A stretch of DNA of 64,000 nt, taken from assembly GCF_000409775.1 (NCBI RefSeq), contig NZ_KE332377.1, positions 372,001 to 436,000 on the forward strand, read 5' to 3'. Under the pieces are notes generated by a model. The model was not told the origin of the DNA, made no database searches, and worked only from the letters and a program-made list of their open reading frames with translations. Shown piece by piece: positions 34,257 to 43,492 of this stretch (its first letter is position 1; each line of letters opens with the position of its first letter). This DNA is from Litchfieldella anticariensis FP35 = DSM 16096. Lineage in GTDB: Bacteria > Pseudomonadota > Gammaproteobacteria > Pseudomonadales > Halomonadaceae. The position numbers and the translations under genes are program-made.

Positions 34257-35320
34257 CGTGAAGCCACTGCTTCCGGGGTGTAGGCGGCAATGGCTTCAGA
34301 GGTGATGGTTGGCGGGGCTTCGAGCATTTCACGAATGGCTTGGCCATATCGGTCGATATCGTTCAGCGGTACCAGGCCCCGTACCAGGTCGCCGGTGAGG
34401 ATATCGCTTGGCCCCGATAGGCAGTCGGTACTGACTACCGGGGTACCGCAGGCCAGGGCTTCCAGCAGGACATTGGGCAGCCCTTCATAGTCGGAAGCCA
34501 GTAGCAACACGCTGGCCTGGCGCATATAGGGGTAGGGGTTATCCCGTGCCCCCAATAGCGTCACTCGCTGTTGCAGGCCGAGTGATTCGATTTCCTTCTC
34601 GACGGCGTCGCGGTCGCCATCGCCAATGAGTACCAGCGGTAGTTCGGTGCCGCTGGCTTGGTAGCCGCGCAACAGCCTGTCCAGGCGTTTCTGGCGCATG
34701 TTGAGGCGGCCGACGTAGACGCAAAAGTGGGTATCGCGTAGTTCCGGCTCGGGGATCGGCTCGAGCATTCGAGCCTGGATGTGTGAGACTTCCAGCACAT
34801 TAGGGATTACGAGGGTCTTGGCCGGCCGCACCCCGAGTTGTTCCAGCGACCTAAGATTGGTGCTCGAGAGTGCGATGATGCGCTTGTTGCCATACAGGCG
34901 ACGTATTTTCCTGAGCTTGATGCTCCTGCGCCAACCGTGCTTGTTGGAAAGCAGTTCCTGCAGTGGGTCGGAACGAATGCACATCCAGGCACTGTCGGCC
35001 AGTTTCGAGCGCCGCGCGACTTGGTGAGCGTGGTGTAGGTGAGATACCACCAAGTCGAATTCGAGGCGATTGTTGTCGAGGAATTCATTGAGGATATTGG
35101 CATGTAATTGATAGCGATGTAGCTTCTGCCAACGGCCTTTCGGCGTGAAAGGCACGACATGCGCTTCGGCGTCTTCGGGAATGGGTAATCCCAGCCGGTC
35201 GGATAACGAGATCAGCGTGACGTGGCTTCCTGCCGCCAGCAAGGCCCGAGTGATTTTCAGGACAGAGCGTGGGGCCCCGCCACTGGCAATTTGGTCAATG
35301 AGAAATAATACGCGAGCCAT
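34226..35320 (-). CDS. Family 4 glycosyltransferase (GT-B)
   Basis: 364 residues from the ATG at 35320 (a TTG two codons upstream is in frame). The protein begins MARVLFLIDQIASGGAPRSV. Donor-side motifs are HFCVYVGRLNMRQKRLDRLL near 204-223 and LLASDYEGLPNVLLEALACG near 282-301, then VSTDCLSGPSDIL. It has the E-x7-E signature of retaining GT4 enzymes such as WaaG. It is the distal gene of a minus-strand run: GT4 (37424), LPS kinase (36669), GT9 (35408), then this gene. A role in core assembly is inferred from those neighbours. Confidence 0.9.
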   Translation of the reverse strand: MARVLFLIDQIASGGAPRSVLKITRALLAAGSHVTLISLSDRLGLPIPEDAEAHVVPFTPKGRWQKLHRYQLHANILNEFLDNNRLEFDLVVSHLHHAHQVARRSKLADSAWMCIRSDPLQELLSNKHGWRRSIKLRKIRRLYGNKRIIALSSTNLRSLEQLGVRPAKTLVIPNVLEVSHIQARMLEPIPEPELRDTHFCVYVGRLNMRQKRLDRLLRGYQASGTELPLVLIGDGDRDAVEKEIESLGLQQRVTLLGARDNPYPYMRQASVLLLASDYEGLPNVLLEALACGTPVVSTDCLSGPSDILTGDLVRGLVPLNDIDRYGQAIREMLEAPPTITSEAIAAYTPEAVASRYLSLPTVST

Positions 35321-35407
35321 GCGCAAATGCCGTCCTGAGTGGTTGACTTATTGACGATCGCCAAGGTTGACGGAGGTAACGCCAACAGGCAAGTGTTGCT
35401 GATGATA

Positions 35408-36502
35408 TCAATGGTCCAGTGCTGCTTTTGGAAACGCAGACGAGGGGGTGGAGAGATTCGCCAACCTGGCTAGCGCCTCACGTACGGCTTGCATATCCAG
35501 ATCCTTCAGGTGATCGCCGCTTATCAAGGTTTCCCGTTGCGGGGAAAGAGGCCGCCAGCGATCCTGGCGCTTGGCAAACAGCGCCAATACGGGGCGATCG
35601 AAGGCACTGGCCATATGCAATACGGAGGTATCGGGCGTCACTACCAGAGCCGAGTGTTTCACAATGGCCGCGCTATGATGGATGCTCATCGGGACATCGA
35701 GTCGCCTGGCCTTGTTTACTCTATCGGCCAGGGCATTGGCTTTTTTCTCGCCGGCAGGACTACATACGGCCACGATAGGAAGACCGTATGTTTCTTCGAT
35801 ATACCCGCAGATTTCCTGGGCTTGATCGAGTGTCAGGCTACGAGCTGCCTTGCTGCCATCCATGTTCAGGGCGATATAGGGGCCGATATCGCCTAACGCC
35901 TGGCAGACGTCGGCATCCACAGATGCTTCGATAGGAATTTCATAGTTGCCAGGAACATTGGCAATCCCGGCGTCACGCATGAGCAGTGCCCAGCAGGTAG
36001 GATATGGGGCGAACTCGCGGTGCAGCTTCTGTGCTTGCCGGCAAATCGAGGAGAAGCAACGCATCCGGCTCTTGCTAATGTGCAGGTTGCTGCGGGCTTT
36101 GAGGGTACCGACAAAGGCTCTGGTCCTGGTGTCGTTACGGGTGGTGCCTTCTACGCAAAGGTCGATGGTACCGTAGAGGTCGCTAATTTCCCGTGCGACC
36201 GCTTTATGATTGCTGACGTTGCGTTCATCACGAATCATGATGGTGGTGATGTCTCCCTCCGCTACCAAGGGGGAAAAAACGCCATCATTATGACGGGAAG
36301 TCACCACGATCAAATGACGAGTGCCCCCCTGTAGTGCTCGAATGACCGGAAACACGGCCATGGCATCGCCGATACGCTTGGGTACGTAAAGGACCGCAAC
36401 GTTAACCGCCCCAGGCTGCCAAGGCTGAGGATCATAGTCGTAATATATTTCCTCGAGTGCGACGCGTGCGTATCGAATGGGGTGCTTAAGAAATTTCTTC
36501 AT
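35408..36502 (-). CDS. Family 9 glycosyltransferase (heptosyltransferase-like)
   Basis: 364 residues of the GT9/ADP-heptose:LPS heptosyltransferase fold. The N-terminal YVPKRIGDAMAVFPVIRALQ near 39-58 is the characteristic 'IGD...P.I..L' block. ALNMDGSKAARSLTLDQAQE near 207-226 and HSALVVTPDTSVLHMASAFD near 282-301 form the donor site (TPDTS..H.A). These enzymes add heptose (or another ADP/GDP sugar) to inner core LPS. Lies 87 bp after the downstream GT4 and 166 bp before the kinase gene. Which heptosyl step it performs cannot be told. Confidence 0.88.
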   Translation of the reverse strand: MKKFLKHPIRYARVALEEIYYDYDPQPWQPGAVNVAVLYVPKRIGDAMAVFPVIRALQGGTRHLIVVTSRHNDGVFSPLVAEGDITTIMIRDERNVSNHKAVAREISDLYGTIDLCVEGTTRNDTRTRAFVGTLKARSNLHISKSRMRCFSSICRQAQKLHREFAPYPTCWALLMRDAGIANVPGNYEIPIEASVDADVCQALGDIGPYIALNMDGSKAARSLTLDQAQEICGYIEETYGLPIVAVCSPAGEKKANALADRVNKARRLDVPMSIHHSAAIVKHSALVVTPDTSVLHMASAFDRPVLALFAKRQDRWRPLSPQRETLISGDHLKDLDMQAVREALARLANLSTPSSAFPKAALDH

Positions 36503-36668
36503 AACTCCGTGTCAATGAGTCAAGGTTCATTAAGTTTCATTTCTGTCATTTGTATTCCCGCCTACCGGTTCTCATTCGTGACTTATTGTGTGTGACTTCG
36601 TAGTAAGGAGTAGCGCCTGCATTTTAGGTTGCTCTCGTCATCAAGGCCAGATAGTGCCCGCAGCCCAG

Positions 36669-37391
36669 TTAGCTGGTCGCTTGTGAGGTGTGCGACCACT
36701 GCTCACGTAGTCGTTGCTCGGCATAGCGGCGGTATGTCTCGCCACGCAGCTTGTTGACGGTCAGCGAGCGGCTCAGGGCCTGCCATTTGGCGTCGGTGTT
36801 TCTTGGCAATGTCCGCACATGCGCGTCGATCCACACGATGTCGTCACTGGCAGTGACCAGCAGATTGTTGTAATGCAGGTCGCGGTGCACGAAGCCTGCT
36901 TTGGCCAGTTGGACGACCTCACCAACGAAGCGTTCCAGAAAGCGGTGCTTGCCGGCTTCGTCCAAGGCGTCGAAATACTCGCCCCCTGGCCTTGCTGTGG
37001 GTAGATACTCCATCAACAGTAGTGAGGCATTGCGATTGCGAGGGTTCAGTGATACGCCCCACCCGTGACAGGTTGGGGTTTGCAGACCGGCCTTGCGCAG
37101 GATGCGTAGACTAAGGAATTCCTTGCGAGCGTCGGTTTGCAGTAGCCAGCGTTTCTCCAGATAGTCACGACCGAACCACTGGAACGGATGATGGCGCTTG
37201 TCGAACTTATCGGGAACGACCTTGGCCAGCACTGTCTGGTCGTCGGAGACGTAGAAGCGGCTGCTGGCGTGTTGCTCGAATTCCTGAGTGGTGGTGGTAC
37301 TTGCCAGGTGCAGCCGATCGGGCATGTGCCAGGGGTGGAACACCAGATAGCGGCGGCGCGCATCGTTGAAGGGGATGTCGAGTAGCTGCAT
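36669..37391 (-). CDS. Lipopolysaccharide kinase, InaA/WaaP/KdkA-like
   Basis: 240 residues with a protein-kinase-like fold. GFVHRDLHYNNLLV near 164-177 is the catalytic HRDxxxxN loop and DDIVWIDAHV near 182-191 holds the metal-binding Asp. An Ala/Val-Lys motif (VLAKVVPD) lies near 54-61. The family (PF06293) phosphorylates Kdo or heptose in the LPS inner core with ATP, in the cytoplasm. It sits between GT4 and GT9 genes of the same strand, 32 bp from the former, which supports the core-LPS role. Confidence 0.88.
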   Translation of the reverse strand: MQLLDIPFNDARRRYLVFHPWHMPDRLHLASTTTTQEFEQHASSRFYVSDDQTVLAKVVPDKFDKRHHPFQWFGRDYLEKRWLLQTDARKEFLSLRILRKAGLQTPTCHGWGVSLNPRNRNASLLLMEYLPTARPGGEYFDALDEAGKHRFLERFVGEVVQLAKAGFVHRDLHYNNLLVTASDDIVWIDAHVRTLPRNTDAKWQALSRSLTVNKLRGETYRRYAEQRLREQWSHTSQATS

Positions 37392-37423
37392 GTCGTGCTT
37401 CCTTGCGCTTGTCGCTATGCAGA

Positions 37424-38485
37424 CTACAGCGCTTCGAACTGTGGAATGACATTTTCCGCCAGGAATTGCTCATAATGCCTGGCTTCTATCTTGACCGGAG
37501 CCTGGTCCATGCGTTTTATCGCATCGGCCAGGCTCTTTTCGTTTTCGGGCGCCACCAGGAAATCGGCAAGTTCTTGGGTCAGAATTTCCCTCGGGCCACT
37601 GGGGCAGTCGACGCTGACCACCGGAGTGTTGAGCATTAACGCTTCGATCAATACCCGCGGTAGCCCTTCGGAATCCGAGGTCAGGATCAGGGCCTTGGCA
37701 GCTTGAATGTAAGGGTAAGGGTTGGTGCGGTAGCCGAGCACGGTGACTTGGTCCTGCAGGCCTAGCTCGTCGATGAGCGCCCGAATTCGCGTTTCCTGGC
37801 CGCCCTTGCCCAATAGAACGAGCGGGGTGGTCACGCCACTGGCTTTATACGCCCGTAATAGACGGTCGTGGCGCTTGACCGGGGTAAAGGCGCCAATGTG
37901 GATGAAGTAATCTTCATGCGGCAGTTCGGCTTCTTCCTGGGCCATCTTGACGAACGGTGCACGATCGTAAGGGTTGTAGATGGTGCGGATCTCCGCCGGC
38001 TTCAGGCCGACGACTTCCAGCAAGCTCTTTTCCACGCCATGCGAAACGGCCACCACCTTGCGGTGATCGTATTGGCGGCGCTGGCGGGCAAACACCTTGT
38101 CTCGCTTCGGTGAATTCTGAAAGCGTGCCGAGATGTCGCTCTTGATCCAGAAGTACAGATTGGGATGCTTCAGGTGCTGGGTGATCTTGTCGCAGGAGCA
38201 GGACAGCACCACATCTGGCTGAAATTGGTCGAGTGCCTTGGCAATGCGGCTGGCTTGCCATTTCTCGATCAATACGCTGTTCAGTGCCTTGGTGGTCTTG
38301 GTGATCACCGCCAGGTTGATCACTTCTAGCCCTTCGGGAATCTGCTGCTCGATACGGTCGCGCAGGATGAAGACCTTGACGTCATTGCCGTGCTGGCGAA
38401 GCCCATCGGCCGTGTACAGAAGCGATTTCTCGGCGCCGCCGCCATAAAGATCCGATATCACGAAGGCGAAGCGTTTCCTGCTCAT
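37424..38485 (-). CDS. Family 4 glycosyltransferase (GT-B)
   Basis: 353 residues from the ATG at 38485 (MSRKRFAFVISDLYGGGAEK). The frame stays open for a further 254 codons upstream, but that part only translates the REP array (repeated RSGRQAGIGGK...), so it is not coding. Donor motifs: FIHIGAFTPVKRHDRLLRAY near 190-209 and ILTSDSEGLPRVLIEALMLN near 267-286, with CPSGPREIL next. GGGAEKSLLYTADGL near 13-27 is the acceptor loop. First gene of the minus-strand core run (GT4, kinase, GT9, GT4). Confidence 0.9.
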   Translation of the reverse strand: MSRKRFAFVISDLYGGGAEKSLLYTADGLRQHGNDVKVFILRDRIEQQIPEGLEVINLAVITKTTKALNSVLIEKWQASRIAKALDQFQPDVVLSCSCDKITQHLKHPNLYFWIKSDISARFQNSPKRDKVFARQRRQYDHRKVVAVSHGVEKSLLEVVGLKPAEIRTIYNPYDRAPFVKMAQEEAELPHEDYFIHIGAFTPVKRHDRLLRAYKASGVTTPLVLLGKGGQETRIRALIDELGLQDQVTVLGYRTNPYPYIQAAKALILTSDSEGLPRVLIEALMLNTPVVSVDCPSGPREILTQELADFLVAPENEKSLADAIKRMDQAPVKIEARHYEQFLAENVIPQFEAL

Positions 38486-38614
38486 AGGGGACCTTGGTTG
38501 ATTCTGAACGGACAAGAGGGAAGGGAAACCGAGAGTCCCCGATTGCCAAGCATGGCAGTGTACTGGATTTGGGCTGTCAGGCGAAATATGGCTGCTCGGT
38601 CGTGAACGGACTAA

Positions 38615-39208
38615 GCCGGCCGGGTGGCCGGATCGCGCAGAAAATCTGCGCTCCCACCAGGGCTGCGATTGGCATGGGTGAGGTGGGAGCGAAGCTCTGC
38701 TTCGCGATGATGGTGGTTTGCCACCAATGCCGGCCTGGCGGCCGGATCGCGCAGAAAATCTGCGCTCCCACAGGGGCTGGAGGTGGCATGGGGTTATTGT
38801 GGGAGCGAAGCTCCGCTTCGCGATGACGGTGGCTTTGCCACCAATGCCGGCCTGGCGGCCGGATCGTGCAGCAAGCTGCACTCCCACGAGGGCTGCGGTT
38901 GGCATGGGTGAGAAGGGAGCGAAGCTCTGCTTCGCGATGACGGTGGCTTTGCCACCAATGCCGGCCTGGCGGCCGGATCGCGCAGAAAATCTGCGCTCCC
39001 ACCAGGGCTGCGATTGGCATGAGTGAGGTGGGAGCGAAGCTCTGCTTCGCGATGACGGTGGCTTTGCCACCAATGCCGGCCTGGCGGCCGGATCGTGCAG
39101 CAAGCTGCGCTCCCACGAGGGCTGCGGTTGGCATGGGTGAGGTGGGAGCGAAGCTCCGCTTCGCGATGATGGTGGCTTCGCCTCCAATGCCGGCCTGGCG
39201 GCCGGATG
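38615..39208. repeat. REP/BIME tandem array I
   Basis: Five copies of a ~114-bp unit made of two inverted REP elements. Element B is GCCGGCCTGGCGGCCGG plus a second palindrome (GTGCAGCAAGCTGCAC or GCGCAGAAAATCTGCGC) ending CTCCCAC, at about 38651, 38765, 38881, 38995 and 39110. Element A is GGGAGCGAAGCTCYGCTTCGC with GATGA after it. Between them are variable linkers such as GGGCTGCGGTTGGCATGGGT. It lies upstream of the GT4 gene, so its transcribed stem-loops are in that gene's leader. Confidence 0.92.
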
Positions 39209-39263
39209 ACTGCCAAGGTGTCTTACTAGGAGAGGGACTCCCACCAATCAGGGGCAATTCCGG

Positions 39264-39566
39264 TCAGGATGCATGAGTTAGATCATGGAAGTGGATGCCG
39301 GTTGCCTTAATGACAGCGGTCATGGTTTTCAGCGTGGGGTTGCCCTTGGGAGATAACGCACGATACAAGCTTTCACGTGAAAGCTTGGCGCGTTCAGCCA
39401 CGGCTGCCATGCCGCCTTGCGCCTCGACTACGTGGCGCAGAGCCATCAGGAAGGCCGCTTCTCCTTCTTCTTCATCCAGTTCGTCGAAGGCGGTTCGGAG
39501 ATAATCTATCGCCATGGAAGGGTCACTGCGCAACATCTCGATGACTGCATCGTCGTGTCGTTTCAT
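39264..39566 (-). CDS. higA: HigA-like antitoxin (XRE-type HTH, addiction module antidote)
   Basis: 100 residues; a helix-turn-helix at about 55-85 (GMAAVAERAKLSRESLYRAL) and the C-terminal SPKGNPTLKTMTAVIKATGI are typical of the 'putative addiction module antidote' (TIGR02684) family. The N-terminal half is acidic (DELDEEEGEAAFLMAL). It overlaps the toxin gene by 4 bp and lies downstream of it, the toxin-first order of higBA systems. The antitoxin would bind the toxin and repress the shared promoter. Set between two REP arrays. Confidence 0.9.
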   Translation of the reverse strand: MKRHDDAVIEMLRSDPSMAIDYLRTAFDELDEEEGEAAFLMALRHVVEAQGGMAAVAERAKLSRESLYRALSPKGNPTLKTMTAVIKATGIHFHDLTHAS

Positions 39567-39895
39567 GTCTTGGTTCTCCTCCGGTGGTCTGCCAGAAACG
39601 ACTTGGCTTGTTCGATGTCGCTTTGCTGACGTTTCTTCGTTCCACCGATCAGTAGCATAACCAGGCGCTTGCCTACTTGTGCGTAATACACACGGTAGCC
39701 AGGCCCGTAATCAATTCGCAGCTCAAACACACCATCTCCCACAGCCTTGGAATCACCTGCATTTCCTGCTGCCAGCCGGTTGAGGCGAGTCAATACTCGC
39801 ATCGTTGCTTGACGGTCTCGGTATTTGGTTGAGTCCAACCAGGCCTGGAAAGGGTCGTATCCGTCGGCTGTCAGGTAATGAGTGAGCTCTATCAT
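39563..39895 (-). CDS. higB: HigB-like RelE/ParE-superfamily toxin
   Basis: 110 residues from the ATG at 39895 (MIELTHYLTADGYDPFQAWL). RQATMRVLTRLNRLAAGNAG and GDGVFELRIDYGPGYRVYYA near 49-76 are the RelE/Gp49 (TIGR02683) landmarks, with LLIGGTKKRQQSDIEQAKSF at the C-terminus. Members cleave mRNA on the ribosome or poison gyrase; the ribosome-dependent RNase role is the more likely given the RelE-like C-terminal basic segment. Toxin precedes antitoxin with a 4-bp overlap. Confidence 0.9.
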   Translation of the reverse strand: MIELTHYLTADGYDPFQAWLDSTKYRDRQATMRVLTRLNRLAAGNAGDSKAVGDGVFELRIDYGPGYRVYYAQVGKRLVMLLIGGTKKRQQSDIEQAKSFLADHRRRTKT

Positions 39896-39982
39896 GAGAG
39901 CCACTGTAGCCTATAAGCTACATCAGGGAAAGGCTTGCTTCTTGAGGAGTAGGGAAGTGAACCTATATTGCCTTGGTCCCAA

Positions 39983-40179
39983 ACCGGCCTGGCGGCCGGA
40001 TCGTGCAGAAAATCTGCGCTCCCACAGGGACTGGAGGTGGCATGGGGTTATTGTGGGAGCGAAGCTCCGCTTCGCGATGAAGCTGGCTTGCCACCAATGC
40101 CGGCCTGTCGGCCGGATCGCGCAGAAAATCTGCGCTCCCACGGGGGCTGCGGTTGGGATGGGTGAGGTGGGAGCGCATG
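39983..40179. repeat. REP/BIME short array
   Basis: Two B elements (around 39983-40025 and 40104-40141) and one full A element (40052-40079) with the same sequence as in array I. The last A (GTGGGAGCGCATGG, 40167 on) is cut short after its head. It separates the toxin gene from the TRAP operon. Confidence 0.9.
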
Positions 40180-40232
40180 GCCTGGCGCTCCGGTTCATTG
40201 CTAGATGGAGAGGCTGGCACGCAGGCGAGGAA

Positions 40233-41519
40233 TCATATCCAGTGTGTTACCCAAAGGATAATCTCCGGGAAGGCCGTGAACAGCCCTACGGCGCCCAGCA
40301 GGATCATCCAGTAGGGCAGTGATGCCTTCGCCGCGGCGGTCAAGTCGACATCGTTATTCGAAATCGACGACAGCACGAATAGGTTGAGTCCCACGGGTGG
40401 CGTGATCATGCCGATTTCGATCAGCAGTGTGACAATGATACCGAACCAGATGGGATCGAAGCCCAGGCTGGTAATCATCGGGAAGGTGATGGGCAGTGTC
40501 ATCAGCAATAGCGAGATGCCGTCGAAAAAGCACCCGAGCACGATATAGACGATGACAATCATGAATAGAATGCCGTAGGGGCCCAGGCCGAAGCCTCCGA
40601 TCGCGTCAACGGCAGCACGCGGGATACCTAGCAGGCTGACAGCCTGCGACAGGATCACTGTGCCTATCAGGATCATGCCGATAGCGGCGAACATCAGCGA
40701 AGCATGCTTGAAGGCTTGCCACAGGCGTTGCAGGGTCAGGTCTCCCCATGTCATCCCGAGTACGATACTGGCGACTACGCCGAGTGCGGCGGACTCGGTG
40801 GGAGTGGCGATGCCCAGGTAGATGGTGCCGAGTACGAAGAAGATGAGGATGGGGAGCGGCCAGATTTCCAATACCCCATGACGGATGTCAGCCCAGATGA
40901 TTCTGTCTTTCGATGCTGGTGTCACTGACTCGCCGATGTTGGAGCGGATCATGATCCATATCGAGAATGCGGCAGCGATCAACAGGCCTGGCAGCATGCC
41001 GGCAATGAATAGCTTGCCAATGGATACGTTCTGGGTGGCGCCATAGATGATCAGTGCCAGGCTGGGAGGAATGAGCAGCCCCAGCGTACCTCCGGCGGCC
41101 AGAGTGCCCACCACTACGCTGGGTTTGTAACCGCGCCTCTTGAGCTCGGGATAACCTACTGAACCTATCGCTGCCGCGGTGGAGGTGCTGGAGCCACTGA
41201 CGGCACCGAAGAGGGTACACACGGCAATATTGGTATGCAGCAGTTGTCCGGGAATGCGCGCGAAAAGTGGTGTCAGCCCGTTATAGACTCGCCTGGACAC
41301 ACCGCTGGCCAGGAGGATCTCACCGAGGAAGATGAACAACGGCACAGCGCTGAGCGTGAAGTCGGTGAGCATGTTCCAGGTGGCGTTGATGGCGAGCGGT
41401 GTGGCACCGTTGGCCTGGAAGTGAAGCATAAACATGCCGGTGAGACCGAGGGCTGCGCCCAGAATCGCGCCGCTCGAGAGAAAAACGATCAGGCTTCCAC
41501 TGAGTAGTAACCAGCTCAT
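40233..41519 (-). CDS. dctM: TRAP transporter large permease, DctM
   Basis: 428 residues from the ATG at 41519 (MSWLLLSGSLIVFLSSGAIL). About 12 membrane segments. The DctM family blocks are present: PLFIFLGEILLASGVSRRVY near 56-75, GAVSGSSTSTAAAIGSVGYP near 98-117, GGTLGLLIPPSLALIIYGA and ITPPVGLNLFVLSSI. It forms the Na+-coupled membrane channel with DctQ, fed by the periplasmic DctP. Overlaps dctQ by one base (TAATG). Substrate unknown. Confidence 0.94.
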   Translation of the reverse strand: MSWLLLSGSLIVFLSSGAILGAALGLTGMFMLHFQANGATPLAINATWNMLTDFTLSAVPLFIFLGEILLASGVSRRVYNGLTPLFARIPGQLLHTNIAVCTLFGAVSGSSTSTAAAIGSVGYPELKRRGYKPSVVVGTLAAGGTLGLLIPPSLALIIYGATQNVSIGKLFIAGMLPGLLIAAAFSIWIMIRSNIGESVTPASKDRIIWADIRHGVLEIWPLPILIFFVLGTIYLGIATPTESAALGVVASIVLGMTWGDLTLQRLWQAFKHASLMFAAIGMILIGTVILSQAVSLLGIPRAAVDAIGGFGLGPYGILFMIVIVYIVLGCFFDGISLLLMTLPITFPMITSLGFDPIWFGIIVTLLIEIGMITPPVGLNLFVLSSISNNDVDLTAAAKASLPYWMILLGAVGLFTAFPEIILWVTHWI

Positions 41520-42025
41520 TAGATTGCATCCTCTGTCGGGGATTTTTTCGCAAGCGGTGGGCGTATCCCGTGCCGTAGCTGCACCAGCAAGCACAACAGC
41601 ATGGAGAATGGCATGATCGCCATCCACGGCCACAAGAGGATGCTGCTGATGTCGGTCCGTGAGTCGATGGAGTATGAGAATCCCATGAAATCCCAGGCCT
41701 CATAGGCAAAGATCAGGCAGAACGCTATCAACGTCATCGTGCCGACGAGATCCATGATCCGAGCCATCGGCGCAGGTGCGAGGTTCATGAGTATTTCGAT
41801 ACGAATGTGTCTGCCTTTATCGAGTACATGAGGCAGGCATAGAAAGGTCAGCGATAGAAAGAGCAGGCCAGCGAGTTCGTCTGAAAAACGCAAGGGGCGG
41901 CCACCGAGATAGCGCATCAGCGTACTGATGAAAATGAGTGCTGTCATGATCACGCCACCGATCACGCCTAGAATGAAGGATCCGTATGCCGTTCTCGCAA
42001 TCAGGAGATTGATTTTTTGTATCAT
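41519..42025 (-). CDS. dctQ: TRAP transporter small permease, DctQ
   Basis: 168 residues with four membrane segments and the family's RYLGGRPLRFSDELAGLLFL near 38-57 and LPHVLDKGRHIRIEILMNLA near 59-78. DctQ pairs with DctM to make the translocation unit of a tripartite ATP-independent periplasmic transporter. Its start is 64 bp from the end of dctP, a gap that holds a strong hairpin. Confidence 0.92.
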   Translation of the reverse strand: MIQKINLLIARTAYGSFILGVIGGVIMTALIFISTLMRYLGGRPLRFSDELAGLLFLSLTFLCLPHVLDKGRHIRIEILMNLAPAPMARIMDLVGTMTLIAFCLIFAYEAWDFMGFSYSIDSRTDISSILLWPWMAIMPFSMLLCLLVQLRHGIRPPLAKKSPTEDAI

Positions 42026-42051
42026 TGAGAATGCCTACCCCACAAAAGAGG

Positions 42052-42080
42052 AAGGAGTCGGCTACTGTTGCCGACTCCTT
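42052..42080 (-). terminator. Intercistronic hairpin between dctP and dctQ
   Basis: AAGGAGTCGGC (42052-42062) pairs perfectly with GCCGACTCCTT (42070-42080), an 11-bp stem with a 7-base loop. On the minus strand it sits just after the dctP stop and is followed by CCTCTTTTG. A partial terminator or 3' stabiliser here would give more binding protein than permease, a usual arrangement in TRAP operons. Confidence 0.65.
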
Positions 42081-42088
42081 TCGTGTTG

Positions 42089-43111
42089 CTATTCGGAAAG
42101 TGCCTGTGTGACGGTGTTGTAATAGTGCATTCCATCTTCTCCAGCGTTTTCGGCCATGGTTTTCCAGGTCCCCCACGCTGCCGTGACGAAGGTGTCGACG
42201 TCTGCTTCGGAGAATGGTGGCAGGATGGTAATGCCTAGCGATTCACGCTCTTCCCGTGCCTGAGCTTCGCGTTCGGGACTGACGGCAATCTCGCGTGTCT
42301 CTTCCCAAATCTCTTGACCCGCTTCCTCGAGTGCCTGCCGCTGGTTGTCATCGAGTCGTCCCAAGCTTCTCTCACTGATCCCGAAAATCCACGGGGAGGC
42401 AGCCCAGGGATGTAGATAGGACTCATATTCCGTGACTTCTTGCAGAGAGACGGTCTTGGCTACGGTGGAAAGGTAGTAGGCGCAGTCCACGACTCCTGTT
42501 TGCAGCGCCATGTACATGTCGTTTTGGGGAATCACTTGTGCGGAGATGCCTAGTGCATCAAAGGTATCGACCAAATGTCGTGACCAGACACGTACCTTCT
42601 TGCCCTTCAGGTCTTCGAGGGAATTGACTGGCTCTTTGCAATGGAGGCCGACATCGAAAATGGGGGCGACTACACCGCCAACCGTTTGGATGTTCCACTT
42701 TGCAAAGCCGTCGTCGTACATTTCCTTGATGACGGGAAGGATATCGAGGTGCTGCTCCGCATCGGTAATCGCTCCCTGGGCATATACCGATGCCAGGGCA
42801 GGCGCGTCACGTGTATAATATTCGCCATATAGCAGCGCCATATCTACCATGCCGCGTTGCAGCGTTCGCAGAATATCGGCTTCTTTAAGGCCCAAAGCTC
42901 CTGCATGGTAGACTTCGATTTTCAGTTCCCCACCAGATTTTTCATCGACCAGCTTGGCGAATCTTTCGATATGCTCGGCTTCTGGACGAGTTTGCGAGAG
43001 CCCACTATGAAAATTGAGGGTGATGGCATCTGCCTGGGCACTCCCAGCCGTTGCTATCATGCCAAGCATGGCCACGCTTAATGCCAATTTCTTGCTATTG
43101 TAATTCTTCAT
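42089..43111 (-). CDS. dctP: TRAP transporter substrate-binding protein, DctP
   Basis: 340 residues with a Sec signal peptide (KLALSVAMLGMIATAGSAQA, cleaved about residue 27). Mature domain landmarks: KLVDEKSGGELKIEVYHAGA near 52-71, VNSLEDLKGKKVRVWSRHLV near 162-181 with the substrate-carboxylate Arg, and DMYMALQTGVVDCAYY near 198-213. It delivers an organic acid-like ligand to DctQM. Start has GAGG upstream. First gene of a three-gene minus-strand operon, divergent from the GlxA-type regulator 380 bp away. Confidence 0.93.
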   Translation of the reverse strand: MKNYNSKKLALSVAMLGMIATAGSAQADAITLNFHSGLSQTRPEAEHIERFAKLVDEKSGGELKIEVYHAGALGLKEADILRTLQRGMVDMALLYGEYYTRDAPALASVYAQGAITDAEQHLDILPVIKEMYDDGFAKWNIQTVGGVVAPIFDVGLHCKEPVNSLEDLKGKKVRVWSRHLVDTFDALGISAQVIPQNDMYMALQTGVVDCAYYLSTVAKTVSLQEVTEYESYLHPWAASPWIFGISERSLGRLDDNQRQALEEAGQEIWEETREIAVSPEREAQAREERESLGITILPPFSEADVDTFVTAAWGTWKTMAENAGEDGMHYYNTVTQALSE

Positions 43112-43492
43112 TTCATGCCTCTATCAGCAGGATGGGTGCATTCATCATGCTGTAGAGCCATCCCATCACAAGGGACGGTTTGCGACACCAAAGTGCCGGC
43201 AAGCGACATTGAGAAAAATAGCGGATTACCGACTTTATACCTGCGAAACTTAGTCAATTCTAAAACAGTATGCTTGTATGTTGTTTTGCGATCTGTCGAT
43301 AGACATCCTGCTCCCGGATTGATAGGCATCAATGACAGGGAAAGAGATATTCACTTGATCGGGTGTTGGAGCTGCCGCATGATGGAACGTCATACAAAGG
43401 TAGCGATCGTCTAGACTCGAAATAATATTTCAAATGCGATCGACTATCAAACATAAAATTTGACCTCTCCATGATATAAAAAGGAGGTGGCT
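43112..43492. promoter_or_regulatory. Divergent control region of dctPQM and the GlxA-type regulator
   Basis: About 380 bp, AT-rich in its right half. An inverted repeat TTGAT-AGGC-ATCAA (43319-43333) and two copies of GCGATCG near 43401 and 43436 are possible operator sites; none can be tied to a protein from sequence alone. A strong SD, AAAAAGGAGG (43478-43487), precedes the regulator gene. No convincing ORF lies in this interval. Confidence 0.4.
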